In this document: positions 24,543 to 31,460 of the stretch, in pieces
Layout: each line of letters starts with the position of its first letter
Position numbering within the stretch: position 1 is the first letter of the stretch
Assembly (NCBI GenBank): GCA_934216155.1
Contig: CAKQBK010000022.1
Span: forward strand, 1 to 33,008
DNA length: 33,008 nt
Source of the DNA: an uncultured Dialister sp.
Lineage (GTDB): Bacteria; Bacillota; Negativicutes; Veillonellales; Dialisteraceae
Direction of reading: 5' to 3'
Notes under the pieces: model-generated
Told to the model about the DNA's origin: nothing
Database searches by the model: none
What the model saw: only the letters and a program-made list of their open reading frames with translations
Position numbers and translations under genes: made by a program

Positions 24543-24995
24543 ATGTCTGAACATTTTTATACCATTCGAGATGTGCAGGAGATCACTGGCATCCCCGCTA
24601 CAGCGCTTCGGTTTTATGATAAGCGAGGTCTTTTGGTTTTCGTGAAACGCAGTTCTTCGGGAATCCGCATTTTCACAGATTCTGATGTGGAGAAAATCCG
24701 GATGATTCAGTTTCTTAGAAATATCGACATGCCGGTCAACGTGATCAGTCGATTTATCGGGCTTATGCTCCAAGGAGATAGCACGCGCAATGAACGGCGA
24801 CGTATGGTGGAAGCCCAGCTTACTTCACTGCAGGAAGAGGCGGCTTTACTTCAAGAAAAAATAGAGGCCGCCCAATCGCTGGGTCAGTCTCTATCGGTTG
24901 TATCGGATGGAAAATTTTCGGCATCTACCTCCCTCGAAAATTTTGGAGTACCGAAAAAGTTTGCTAAGTTTTTTAGTCGTACGCCTGAAAAATAG
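24543..24995 (+). CDS. MerR-family transcriptional regulator
   Basis: A 150-residue regulator; AAGGAG lies 6 bp before the start. The N-terminal winged helix-turn-helix (about residues 4-72) has YTIRDVQEITGIPATALRFY and the wing SSGIRIFTDSDVEKI. A coiled-coil dimerisation helix follows (about 85-125) and a short tail with no conserved Cys cluster, so a metal- or redox-sensing role is not suggested. The effector and targets are unknown; no co-directional neighbour indicates them. The stop codon is followed immediately by a family A heptamer arm. Confidence 0.88.
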   Translation: MSEHFYTIRDVQEITGIPATALRFYDKRGLLVFVKRSSSGIRIFTDSDVEKIRMIQFLRNIDMPVNVISRFIGLMLQGDSTRNERRRMVEAQLTSLQEEAALLQEKIEAAQSLGQSLSVVSDGKFSASTSLENFGVPKKFAKFFSRTPEK

Positions 24996-25073
24996 TGAGG
25001 AGTGCGAAGTGAGGAGTGAGGAGTGGTGGATGGGGCGCATCAAATTATATAGCGCCCCAATACCCCCTTTTTA
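24995..25073. repeat. Family A repeat downstream of the MerR gene
   Basis: GTGAGGAGTGCGAAGTGAGG units start at the last base of the stop codon, followed by GGGGCGC...GCGCCCC (25032-25058) and CAATACCCCCTTTTTA. Confidence 0.8.
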
Positions 25074-25079
25074 TATTTC

Positions 25080-25154
25080 TTATCTCCTTTCGGCCTCGCT
25101 ATCATCATCATTTAAAATGATAGTTCCATAAGGTTCTGTGTCTTCTTTTTCCAT
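25080..25154 (-). CDS. Possible 24-residue acidic small protein
   Basis: A short frame starting MEKEDTEPYG and ending DDDSEAERR, with GAGGAA 6 bp before the ATG. It is framed on both sides by inverted family A repeats and lies downstream of yfbR on the same strand. It is strongly acidic with a basic tail and has no membrane segment. I do not recognise it. The good ribosome binding site and non-repeat sequence argue for it; its tiny size argues for caution. Confidence 0.4.
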   Translation of the reverse strand: MEKEDTEPYGTIILNDDDSEAERR

Positions 25155-25190
25155 ATGTATTTCCTCGTAACCAGGGAACACCAAATATAT

Positions 25191-25270
25191 AAAAGGGGTA
25201 TTGGGGCGCTTCCAAATTTTGATGCGCCCCTTCCTTCACTCCTCACTACGCACTACTCACTCCTCACTGC
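25191..25270. repeat. Family A repeat overlapping the yfbR 3' end
   Basis: AAAAGGGGTATTGGGGCGC...GCGCCCC hairpin, then ACTCCTC/ACTACGC units. The last four codons (Val-Arg-Ser-Glu) and TAG of yfbR are read from these units on the minus strand. Confidence 0.85.
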
Positions 25271-25840
25271 TTTATCCAACGTTTCTTCAAAGCTCCCCGC
25301 GAAGTGGTCCATGAAGTAGTCCACTTCTTTCAGGTGGAGTTTTTTTAATTTGTCTTTGGTGGATTGGTAAGCTTCTTGAAATTCTTGGTTACCGGCGTTT
25401 ACTTCTTCGGCGCATTTGAGAAAGGCCGACAGGGTGTCGGCGGCTTTGGCTAGGGGCCAGAGGGGATCTTGTTCCAAGTCAGTGATATAGGGGGCATAGG
25501 AGGATTGCAAGTCTTTCGGCAAGGTGGCGAGCAGTTTCTTTCTGGCTTCGGTTTCGATTTCTTCGTATTTCTCATGAAGGCCGGTGGTGAAATATTTCAC
25601 TGGTGTAGGAAGGTCGCCGGTGAAAACTTCGCTGGCGTCGTGGTAAAGGGCCAGCATGGCACAGTGCTCTGGATTGGTTGGTTCATGAAATATATCTTGC
25701 CGGATCACCGCCAAACCGTGGGCAATCATGACGGTCTGTAAGGTGTGCTCCGCATCGTTTTCCGGAATGGTGCTTCGCATAAGTCCCCAACGAGCGATGT
25801 ATTTCAATCGGGCCATGAAGGCAAAAAAAGAGTAATTCAT
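25253..25840 (-). CDS. yfbR: 5'-deoxynucleotidase, HD-domain YfbR family
   Basis: A 195-residue HD phosphohydrolase that removes the phosphate from deoxynucleoside 5'-monophosphates. The metal site is visible: His32 in ENDAEHTLQ, and His67-Asp68 in LALYHDASEVFTGDLPTPVK, which is near-identical to the E. coli motif. KAADTLSAFLKC supplies the later Asp. GGAG is 8 bp before the start at 25840; the open frame further upstream runs through a repeat. The C-terminal VRSE is repeat-encoded. It may follow thiD in a transcript, but 237 bp of repeats intervene. Confidence 0.92.
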   Translation of the reverse strand: MNYSFFAFMARLKYIARWGLMRSTIPENDAEHTLQTVMIAHGLAVIRQDIFHEPTNPEHCAMLALYHDASEVFTGDLPTPVKYFTTGLHEKYEEIETEARKKLLATLPKDLQSSYAPYITDLEQDPLWPLAKAADTLSAFLKCAEEVNAGNQEFQEAYQSTKDKLKKLHLKEVDYFMDHFAGSFEETLDKAVRSE

Positions 25841-25879
25841 TGTGTTTTCTCCACCTCTCACATAACAGTTTTTGGAAAA

Positions 25880-25943
25880 GTTAGGAGTTCGGAGTGAGAA
25901 ATGAGGAGTGGTAGTGGCGGCGCACAACTTATAAAGCGCCGCA
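25880..25943. repeat. Family A repeat upstream of yfbR
   Basis: GTTAGGAGTTCGGAGTGAG units and a GGCGGCGC...GCGCCGC hairpin (about 25916-25942), with the arm toward yfbR. Confidence 0.75.
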
Positions 25944-25980
25944 TTACTATTATAATAATGCCACTAGCGATTTTAACTTC

Positions 25981-26084
25981 TGCGAGCTATATAGATTGAT
26001 TTGCAATGAATTGGGAATCTTGTGGTATAAGAGCAATTCGATGCAGCTCGCAGCCACCACTCCTCACTCCTAATTCCTCACTGC
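25981..26084. repeat. Family A variant overlapping the thiD stop
   Basis: GCGAGCT/AGCTCGC stem (25982-25988 with 26045-26051) enclosing 'ataagagcaattcgatgc', then ACTCCTC/TAATTCCTCACTGC. The thiD TGA stop (26078-26080) lies in this arm. Same core as 10322-10423. Confidence 0.75.
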
Positions 26085-26893
26085 TTTTTAAAATTCCCCC
26101 AATTTGTTCCGTAGAGCCAGAAGTGGTGCACCGGTCCATGGCCGTGGCCTACGGAGTCGGTTTTGGCTCTTTCGATGGCGCCGGAGATGTAGGTTTTCGC
26201 TTCTTGGACGGCTTCGGTGAGGGGCTTTCCTTTGGCGAGGGAGGCCGCTAGGGCGCTGGAGAGTGTGCAACCGGTGCCGTGGGTGTTTTCGGTGTCAATT
26301 CGTTTGCCCGGGTAGCGGGTGAAGGTGTGGCCGTCGTAGAGGATGTCTGTGGCTTCCATCACTTGGTGTCCCCCTTTGAGGAGCACCGCCTGGCAGCCGT
26401 AGTCCATGAGCTGGGCAGCTGCTTGTTTCATATCCTCTTCGGTGTGAATGTCACGGCCAGTCAGGACTTCCGCTTCAGGGATGTTAGGGGTAATCAAGGT
26501 CGCTAAGGGAATCAGTTTCTTTTTATAGGTTTCAATGGCAGCGGTTTCTAGAAGCACGTCTCCACTGGTGGCCACCATGACAGGATCCACCACCAGAGGG
26601 GCACCGCTATGGGCAGACAGGAAATTGGCTACCATTTCTACGATGGCGGGGCTTGCCAGCATACCGGTTTTCACACCGTCCGGCGGCACGTCGTCGTAAA
26701 TGGCTTCCAGCTGGGCCTGTACCATAGGGACCGGTGTATTGGTCACCATGGTCACGCCTTTGGTATTTTGGGCGGTCAACGCACAGATACAACTCATACC
26801 GTAGGTGCCGAGAGCGGCAAAGGTTTTCAGGTCCGCTTGGATACCAGCACCGCCGGAAGAGTCGGAGCCTGCAATGGTCAGTAATTTTTTCAT
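26078..26893 (-). CDS. thiD: Hydroxymethylpyrimidine/phosphomethylpyrimidine kinase
   Basis: A 271-residue ribokinase-fold enzyme that phosphorylates HMP and HMP-P for thiamine synthesis or salvage. TIAGSDSSGGAGIQADLKTF at the N-terminus, VVDPVMVATSGD in the middle and THGTGCTLSSALAA with the catalytic Cys region are diagnostic. AAGGAGG is 6 bp before the start. It begins one base after the sixA stop, so the two are translationally coupled. No other thi gene or TPP riboswitch is seen nearby. Its stop codon is in a family A arm. Confidence 0.95.
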   Translation of the reverse strand: MKKLLTIAGSDSSGGAGIQADLKTFAALGTYGMSCICALTAQNTKGVTMVTNTPVPMVQAQLEAIYDDVPPDGVKTGMLASPAIVEMVANFLSAHSGAPLVVDPVMVATSGDVLLETAAIETYKKKLIPLATLITPNIPEAEVLTGRDIHTEEDMKQAAAQLMDYGCQAVLLKGGHQVMEATDILYDGHTFTRYPGKRIDTENTHGTGCTLSSALAASLAKGKPLTEAVQEAKTYISGAIERAKTDSVGHGHGPVHHFWLYGTNWGNFKKQ

Positions 26894-26894
26894 G

Positions 26895-27368
26895 TCAGTC
26901 CTCCTTTTTCATCTGTCGAAGTCCCGGGGTCAGGTAACCTGCCAGTTTGCCCTGTTTCCACCGAAGGTCGTAATCGATAATGGCAATGCCAGCCAGGTCA
27001 AATTTGATGGCCGAGCTGGCAGCAGAAAGCAAGTAGGACTGCAGGAATGGATGGTGGGATACCAGAGCAATAGGCGAGCCGTCGGAAATGAGATGGTTCA
27101 GCACCATTTGCCAGTTGGACGAGGTCAGTTCTTCTGCCGTATGGATTTCTTCGGCGAAACATTCTTCCGCTAAGATGCCTGCGGTCTGCCGGGTTCTATT
27201 ATAGGGGCTGGTGTAAATGCGGATGGGATTGTCTTTCAGAAATTTAGAAAGCATCCGCGCCGACCGCCGGGCCTGCCGCATTCCTTTGGGAGTTAATCTT
27301 CTATTTCTATTGGAAACCGTTTCCGTCTCCGGCTCTGCTTCGCCGTGACGCATGAGAATGATGTACAT
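26895..27368 (-). CDS. sixA: Phosphohistidine phosphatase SixA-like
   Basis: A 157-residue member of the histidine phosphatase superfamily. The catalytic motif LMRHGEAEP is at residues 5-13, with His8 as phosphoacceptor, and the second His is in ALVSHHPFLQ. Its length and LTPKGMRQARRSARML match SixA, which dephosphorylates histidine-phosphorylated proteins. AAGGAG is about 12 bp before the start, rather far. It is coupled to thiD downstream. The substrate is unknown; one of the kinases in the window is a possible but unsupported partner. Confidence 0.82.
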   Translation of the reverse strand: MYIILMRHGEAEPETETVSNRNRRLTPKGMRQARRSARMLSKFLKDNPIRIYTSPYNRTRQTAGILAEECFAEEIHTAEELTSSNWQMVLNHLISDGSPIALVSHHPFLQSYLLSAASSAIKFDLAGIAIIDYDLRWKQGKLAGYLTPGLRQMKKED

Positions 27369-27396
27369 AGGTCTGCCACGCTCCTTTTTATGTAAT

Positions 27397-27458
27397 AATG
27401 CATAGTGCGTAGTGCGTAATGATGGATGGGGCGCACAATTCATAAAGTGCCCCAATAC
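27397..27458. repeat. Family A repeat upstream of sixA
   Basis: AATGCATAGTGCGTAGTGCG heptamers next to the sixA ribosome binding site, then a GGGGCGC...GTGCCCC hairpin (27428-27453). Confidence 0.75.
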
Positions 27459-27521
27459 TTTTACAGGTTATTATTCTGCTACTTCCTCCATCAAACAAAC
27501 TGGTATATATCGCCACAGTCC

Positions 27522-27598
27522 AGGTTATAAAGGTTATATAAGGTTATGTGATTTCGGTAGTATCATAACCCTTTTATAACCTTTTTAAGCCGACACTA
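27522..27598. repeat. Family F palindrome (AGGTTATAA/TTATAACCT)
   Basis: Left units AGGTTATAAAGGTTATATA and right units CATAACCCTTTTATAACCTT form a long AT-rich hairpin 55-130 bp past the GDYXXLXY gene. It may double as that gene's terminator. Confidence 0.7.
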
Positions 27599-27651
27599 TA
27601 CCGCATGCCCCATCTTGTTAGAGTAACATATTCATAAAACAATAACCTTCA

Positions 27652-28329
27652 TTACGATTTCTTATCATCGCTTTGTTTATTAATCCGTGTACTATACTGA
27701 TCTCTATCTTTTCCGCTCGTAGCATATTTGACGTTGATGTTTTTCCCCACTGTGGTATAAGTTTGTTCGATGGGAGAGTTATTGGCCAATACTTTCGCAA
27801 TGGTGATGCGGCCGTCTTTGATGTGAATCAGGGCAGTCATTTCATTTTTCATATGAGTTTCGGTCTTTTTGCTTTCTTCGTTTTTCACCTGCACCCGTTC
27901 GGACAGTTCCACTACGGAGAGTTTTTTCAGCTGTTCCGGGGACATATACATCCGGTCGGCAGGAAATTGGAAATAGACTTTGCCATCCAGGTAGGAGGAA
28001 ACGCGGGTAATGATGTAGTCGCCGCCAGGACGGGCGTCGGTGGCGCCGGTGATTTCCATCAGGCCTTCTTCATTTCTAGCCAGAAGCAGGTAGATTTCTT
28101 CTCCTTTTTCTGGGGTAGCGGAGCCTTTCCATGGAGCTTCTGTATAAGGGATATTGACGGAGAGATAGTTTTTGTGATAGAAGTCGCCTTTGAATTCGAT
28201 TTGGGCCGGCACTTGGTATTCAACGCCGTCAATCATGGTGGACCGGTATTCGCCGCGGGTCCACACCAGGGAAATAATTTCTACCGCCAGTACCACCAGC
28301 AGCACTATGAGGGAGATTTTTTTATTCAT
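27652..28329 (-). CDS. GDYXXLXY-family protein
   Basis: A 225-residue protein with one N-terminal membrane anchor (ISLIVLLVVLAVEIISLVW) and an extracytoplasmic domain. It carries the family signature region PGGDYIITRVSSYL. Proteins of this family are commonly encoded beside DUF2157 membrane proteins, as here: the start overlaps the end of the DUF2157 gene by 8 bp, so they are coupled. GAGGAGG is 6 bp before the start. Function is not known for the family. Confidence 0.8.
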   Translation of the reverse strand: MNKKISLIVLLVVLAVEIISLVWTRGEYRSTMIDGVEYQVPAQIEFKGDFYHKNYLSVNIPYTEAPWKGSATPEKGEEIYLLLARNEEGLMEITGATDARPGGDYIITRVSSYLDGKVYFQFPADRMYMSPEQLKKLSVVELSERVQVKNEESKKTETHMKNEMTALIHIKDGRITIAKVLANNSPIEQTYTTVGKNINVKYATSGKDRDQYSTRINKQSDDKKS

Positions 28330-29809
28330 GTTGGTCCTCCTCTTCTTTGACTACTGGTTCACTGATGGGTTTCTTTTTTCGTTTCGATGGCAAGTACAGT
28401 ACGTAGCAAATAAGGCCCGCCAGGATGCCGCAGACCAGGAAGAAAGCCCCCCGTTCGCCAAAGGTCAGGGCCGAGTCCAAGACGCGGATGGCCCCGTCAC
28501 CGATGAGAAGGGCAATGCCGCCCCAGCGCTGGGTGGGACGATCCATCTGTACCCCTCTGGCAATGACCGCCACGGCCAGCACGGCGCAGTACACCGAAAC
28601 CATGGTGGCCGGAAGAGCGCCGGATGTTTCAAAAATGGAAACGAAAGCGGCCGCAGTCATCAGGAAGGGCGTCAGTCCTGCCAGGACAGAGAGCCATTCT
28701 TTTTTCATCGCCATCCGGAAGAGCAGCACCGCATCGACAGCGAGAAACAGCAGAAATAGAATCCACAAGGAGTAGCTACCGGAAATATTGGCCCACACCG
28801 CCCCATAGGAGCCTTCCAGGAGCACCGCAAAGACCGCAATGCCCCCAAAGAAGCGAAGGGCCGAAGCGCCTAAGCCATAGGATCGGAACGCACCACCGGC
28901 CATCCAGGTGAGGGACGCTGCTAAAGAGAAGAATAAGGTTTGCCAAAGCATATCTCCGGCGGACCAGAAAATCAGAAGGAGAATCCCCACGGCCCAGACC
29001 CAGGAGAAACACACCACCGCCCGATCCCGTCTTTCATGCAGCATCCGGCCCAGCATGAACAGAGCCACCAGCATGAAGAACCAGGCGGCCGCTTCCTGCC
29101 AGCCTCGCACCGGTGCGGTGTAAAAGGTCCCCACGGCAGATGCCATGTAAAGGATGCCCATTCCGGCCGAGCGGGTGATCCAGGTCATCACCATCAGGAG
29201 GAGACTCACCAGGGCCAGGCCCATGTAGGTATCGTTGGATAGCATAAAGGAATCGCCCACCATCCAGAAAGCACCTAGCAGGCACAGTCCATGAAATATG
29301 GCGGTGGCTTCGCGAATACATACAGGAATTTTATGATGATAGGTGCCAGGAGAGACCATTTTCTTCGTGCCAAAAAGCTGAGCCATTTTCCGTGCTTTCT
29401 GCCCAATTTCCGCAGCCTTTTCTTCCCCTTTTTCAGAATCAGAAATACCGGTAAAGTCCAGCACTTCATCAGTGGCTTCCGTCGCCGAGAACGCATCGGT
29501 CTCTACTGGGGCGTCAGGGATTCTTTTATCCAGAAATACCACCAGCAGCATGAACGCAAAGGAAACCACCAATGGTGCCAACGCCAGCATGAACCGCTGG
29601 TCCTGGGATAGACTTTCCCAAAGGCCGGCTCCCAAAAGGAAACAGCCCCCTAAGATGCATACCACCGATAGAATGAAAAACGCCTCTTTATAGGCGATGG
29701 GATTTTCTTTTTTATATTTGGAGAGCAGTTTCTTCCCGTTCTCCTGGGTCACCAGATTCTCTTCGACCCACTTAGGCACTTCCTGTTTCAGCCAGTGTCG
29801 GTTTGTCAT
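28322..29809 (-). CDS. DUF2157 domain membrane protein
   Basis: A 495-residue protein. The N-terminal DUF2157 region (about 1-95) is soluble with a helical WVEENLVTQENGKKLL segment and then membrane helices; a charged loop (about 95-150) follows. About ten further hydrophobic segments run to residue 480 and the tail is acidic and basic (KRKKKPISEPVVKEEEDQHE). AAGGAG is 8 bp before the start. It overlaps the GDYXXLXY gene, a pairing seen in many bacteria. The function is unknown; no catalytic motif is visible. Confidence 0.82.
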   Translation of the reverse strand: MTNRHWLKQEVPKWVEENLVTQENGKKLLSKYKKENPIAYKEAFFILSVVCILGGCFLLGAGLWESLSQDQRFMLALAPLVVSFAFMLLVVFLDKRIPDAPVETDAFSATEATDEVLDFTGISDSEKGEEKAAEIGQKARKMAQLFGTKKMVSPGTYHHKIPVCIREATAIFHGLCLLGAFWMVGDSFMLSNDTYMGLALVSLLLMVMTWITRSAGMGILYMASAVGTFYTAPVRGWQEAAAWFFMLVALFMLGRMLHERRDRAVVCFSWVWAVGILLLIFWSAGDMLWQTLFFSLAASLTWMAGGAFRSYGLGASALRFFGGIAVFAVLLEGSYGAVWANISGSYSLWILFLLFLAVDAVLLFRMAMKKEWLSVLAGLTPFLMTAAAFVSIFETSGALPATMVSVYCAVLAVAVIARGVQMDRPTQRWGGIALLIGDGAIRVLDSALTFGERGAFFLVCGILAGLICYVLYLPSKRKKKPISEPVVKEEEDQHE

Positions 29810-29827
29810 GGTATCAACTCCTTGTAT

Positions 29828-29925
29828 AGCGGTTGACAGTTAGCAGTTGGCAGTTAACAGTTAGTGATTTACGATTAACATTTACTGCCTACTGCGAACA
29901 GCTTACTGCTAACTATGTTTCTTTC
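29828..29925. repeat. Family E palindrome
   Basis: Left units GACAGTTAGCAGTTGGCAGT (7-bp period) and right units TTTACTGCCTACTGCGAACA. It begins 19 bp upstream of the DUF2157 start codon, leaving only the ribosome binding site between. Confidence 0.7.
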
Positions 29926-30010
29926 TATTGTATACAAGGATGAATAAAAAATCTATACTTTCTACAGTTGTTGGTTATTGGTTTGTCATTAATTCGCTTT
30001 CACTGAAAAA

Positions 30011-30090
30011 GTGCGTAGTGAGGAGTGCGTAGTGAGGAGTGGTGGAAGGGGCGCACAAAATTTGGAAGTGCCCCAATACCCTCTTTTTAT
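30011..30090. repeat. Family A repeat
   Basis: GTGCGTAGTGAGGAGTGCGT heptamers, GGGGCGC...GTGCCCC hairpin and CAATACCCTCTTTTTA. Confidence 0.8.
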
Positions 30091-30113
30091 GAAAACAAGA
30101 CTCTTACCATATC

Positions 30114-30400
30114 CGTCATTTCGACCGGTCGTATTTTTGCTTGATGATATAGGCGTATTGAAATGAGATGTGCCCCTGAGTGGAGAAATCTTAGCCGCAC
30201 CAGCGGTAAGGGCTTAAAGAATCAAATCATAACGTTGAGACCATATTTCAAGCATAGCGAGAAAAGCAGCTCTAACGAGCTGCTGTGATATGTGTCACCT
30301 AGCCCTTACCGCTAGTGCTGCGAGATTTCTCCACTCTCCTACACATCCAGTTTCATATCATATGTTTCATTTCGCACAAATATAACCGGTCGAAATGACG
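30114..30400. mobile_element. 287-bp palindromic MITE-like element with perfect 16-bp inverted ends
   Basis: The ends CGTCATTTCGACCGGT and ACCGGTCGAAATGACG are exact reverse complements. Inside, GTGGAGAAATCT and AGCGGTAAGGGCT on the left match AGCCCTTACCGCT and AGATTTCTCCAC on the right, and a central GCAGCT/AGCTGC hairpin completes the palindrome. No coding frame. Related fragments are at 3731-3815 and 22059-22071. Confidence 0.85.
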
Positions 30401-30550
30401 CTACAGAAAATACTGCTTCTCTTAACAATAGCATGTCTCGGAGAAAACGATGTCCTACGGACCTATCATTTGTATTTAACATCATCAAATTCAATCGATG
30501 CTACCAGATAGAATCGCTATTTTATGGTCGAGAAGTTTGAGTTTTTTTAT

Positions 30551-30627
30551 AAAAAGGGGTATTGGGGCGCTTTATAAGTTGTGCGCCCCTTCCACCACTC
30601 CTCACTCCTCATTCCTAACTCCTCACT
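30551..30627. repeat. Family A repeat next to the usp terminator
   Basis: AAAAAGGGGTATTGGGGCGC...GCGCCCC hairpin and ACTCCTC/ATTCCTA units. Inverted relative to the copy at 30011-30090, so the two bracket the MITE-like element. Confidence 0.8.
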
Positions 30628-30674
30628 AAAAAAGCACCTACTGAATGAATCCGTTTCATTCAATAGGTGCTTTT
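30628..30674 (-). terminator. Rho-independent terminator of the usp gene (bidirectional)
   Basis: An approximately 20-bp stem with one mismatch (30628-30649 with 30654-30674) with A- and T-runs on both sides, immediately past the usp stop. Confidence 0.88.
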
Positions 30675-30676
30675 CA

Positions 30677-31126
30677 TTATTTCACAATCAATACGGGGCA
30701 TTTCGAGCGGCTAACCAGGTAGCTGGAGACGCTGCCCATGAAGATGCCTTTCAGCGGTCCCAATCCGCGGCTTCCCATGACAACCAGGTCGATGTCATTG
30801 TCTTCGGCCATGTTCAGCAGAACCGGTCCTGGGGAACCAACTTCATAGAGGGTTTCGTAGTCGATGCCTTCTGGAAGCATTTTCTTAGCTTCTTCCAGGT
30901 CTTCTTTGCACTGGTTTTCCAAGTCTTCGGTGAGCTTCGTGGTAAGGCAACCTTCGGCAATGGATACCTGGTCGAAATTGCTCATCGCGGAAACCATATT
31001 GCAAACCGATGCCAGATATAGTTTCGCATGGTCACACGCCTGAGCAATGGCTGCTGCCTGGAGCAGTGCTTTTTTCGCATGTTCCGATCCATCAAAGGGC
31101 ACTAGAATTTTCTTGTACTGTAACAT
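30677..31126 (-). CDS. Universal stress protein, UspA family
   Basis: A 149-residue single Usp domain. It begins YKKILVPFDGSEHAKKALLQ and ends with VVMGSRGLGPLKGIFMGSVS and CPVLIVK. The ATP-binding signature G-x2-G-x9-G-S is intact, placing it in the nucleotide-binding subgroup. These proteins help cells survive starvation and stress. The ribosome binding site is weak (AAAGGCGGGGG). It is a single-gene unit with an extended -10 promoter, a palindromic site in the leader and a strong terminator. Confidence 0.92.
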   Translation of the reverse strand: MLQYKKILVPFDGSEHAKKALLQAAAIAQACDHAKLYLASVCNMVSAMSNFDQVSIAEGCLTTKLTEDLENQCKEDLEEAKKMLPEGIDYETLYEVGSPGPVLLNMAEDNDIDLVVMGSRGLGPLKGIFMGSVSSYLVSRSKCPVLIVK

Positions 31127-31148
31127 AAAACCCCCGCCTTTCTATACT

Positions 31149-31164
31149 AAGGAGATATCTCCTT
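31149..31164. promoter_or_regulatory. Perfect 16-bp palindrome in the usp leader (candidate operator)
   Basis: AAGGAGATATCTCCTT is self-complementary throughout. It lies between the -10 box and the ribosome binding site of usp, near +8 to +23 of the predicted transcript. It could bind a dimeric repressor. It also contains a ribosome-binding-site-like AAGGAG. Confidence 0.6.
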
Positions 31165-31178
31165 GATTTTCTATCTGT

Positions 31179-31187
31179 ATTATAGCA
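31179..31187 (-). promoter_or_regulatory. Extended -10 promoter of usp
   Basis: TGCTATAAT on the minus strand, about 55 bp before the start codon; no strong -35. Family E units (31204-31231) begin just upstream and fall where a -35 region would be. Confidence 0.6.
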
Positions 31188-31203
31188 TGAAATGGGATAA
31201 GTT

Positions 31204-31231
31204 TGCAGTAGGCAGTTGACAGTTTGCAGAA
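31204..31231. repeat. Family E fragment
   Basis: TTGCAGTAGGCAGTTGACAG units, one arm only. Confidence 0.5.
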
Positions 31232-31299
31232 ATTGAGAGAACAAAAGGGTATAACTCTACTGTATCCAATTTTTCACAATCGAAGCCACCGCCTACCAT

Positions 31300-31358
31300 A
31301 AGGTTATAAAAGGTTATAAAGGGTTATGCCGTAACCATTTATAACCTTTTATAACCTT
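31300..31358. repeat. Family F palindrome (hairpin of about 27 bp)
   Basis: AAGGTTATAAAAGGTTATAA (left) is exactly inverted as TTATAACCTTTTATAACCTT (right); the inner part has about two mismatches and a 5-nt loop. It lies 100 bp past the metallo-hydrolase stop. Confidence 0.85.
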
Positions 31359-31460
31359 GCACCAAGCCATATCTTTTCTTTGTTAAGATATGCGACTTGG
31401 CAGGATAATACCCTTTTATCCATATGTCTTTCATCGCTATAGACTCCGCCGATTTCCTCA

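Noticed and set aside
26895..27650. A TPP riboswitch upstream of the sixA-thiD pair
   Set aside because: The conserved CTGAGA and ACCTGATCTGG-type motifs are not seen; the gap holds only a family A and a family F repeat.
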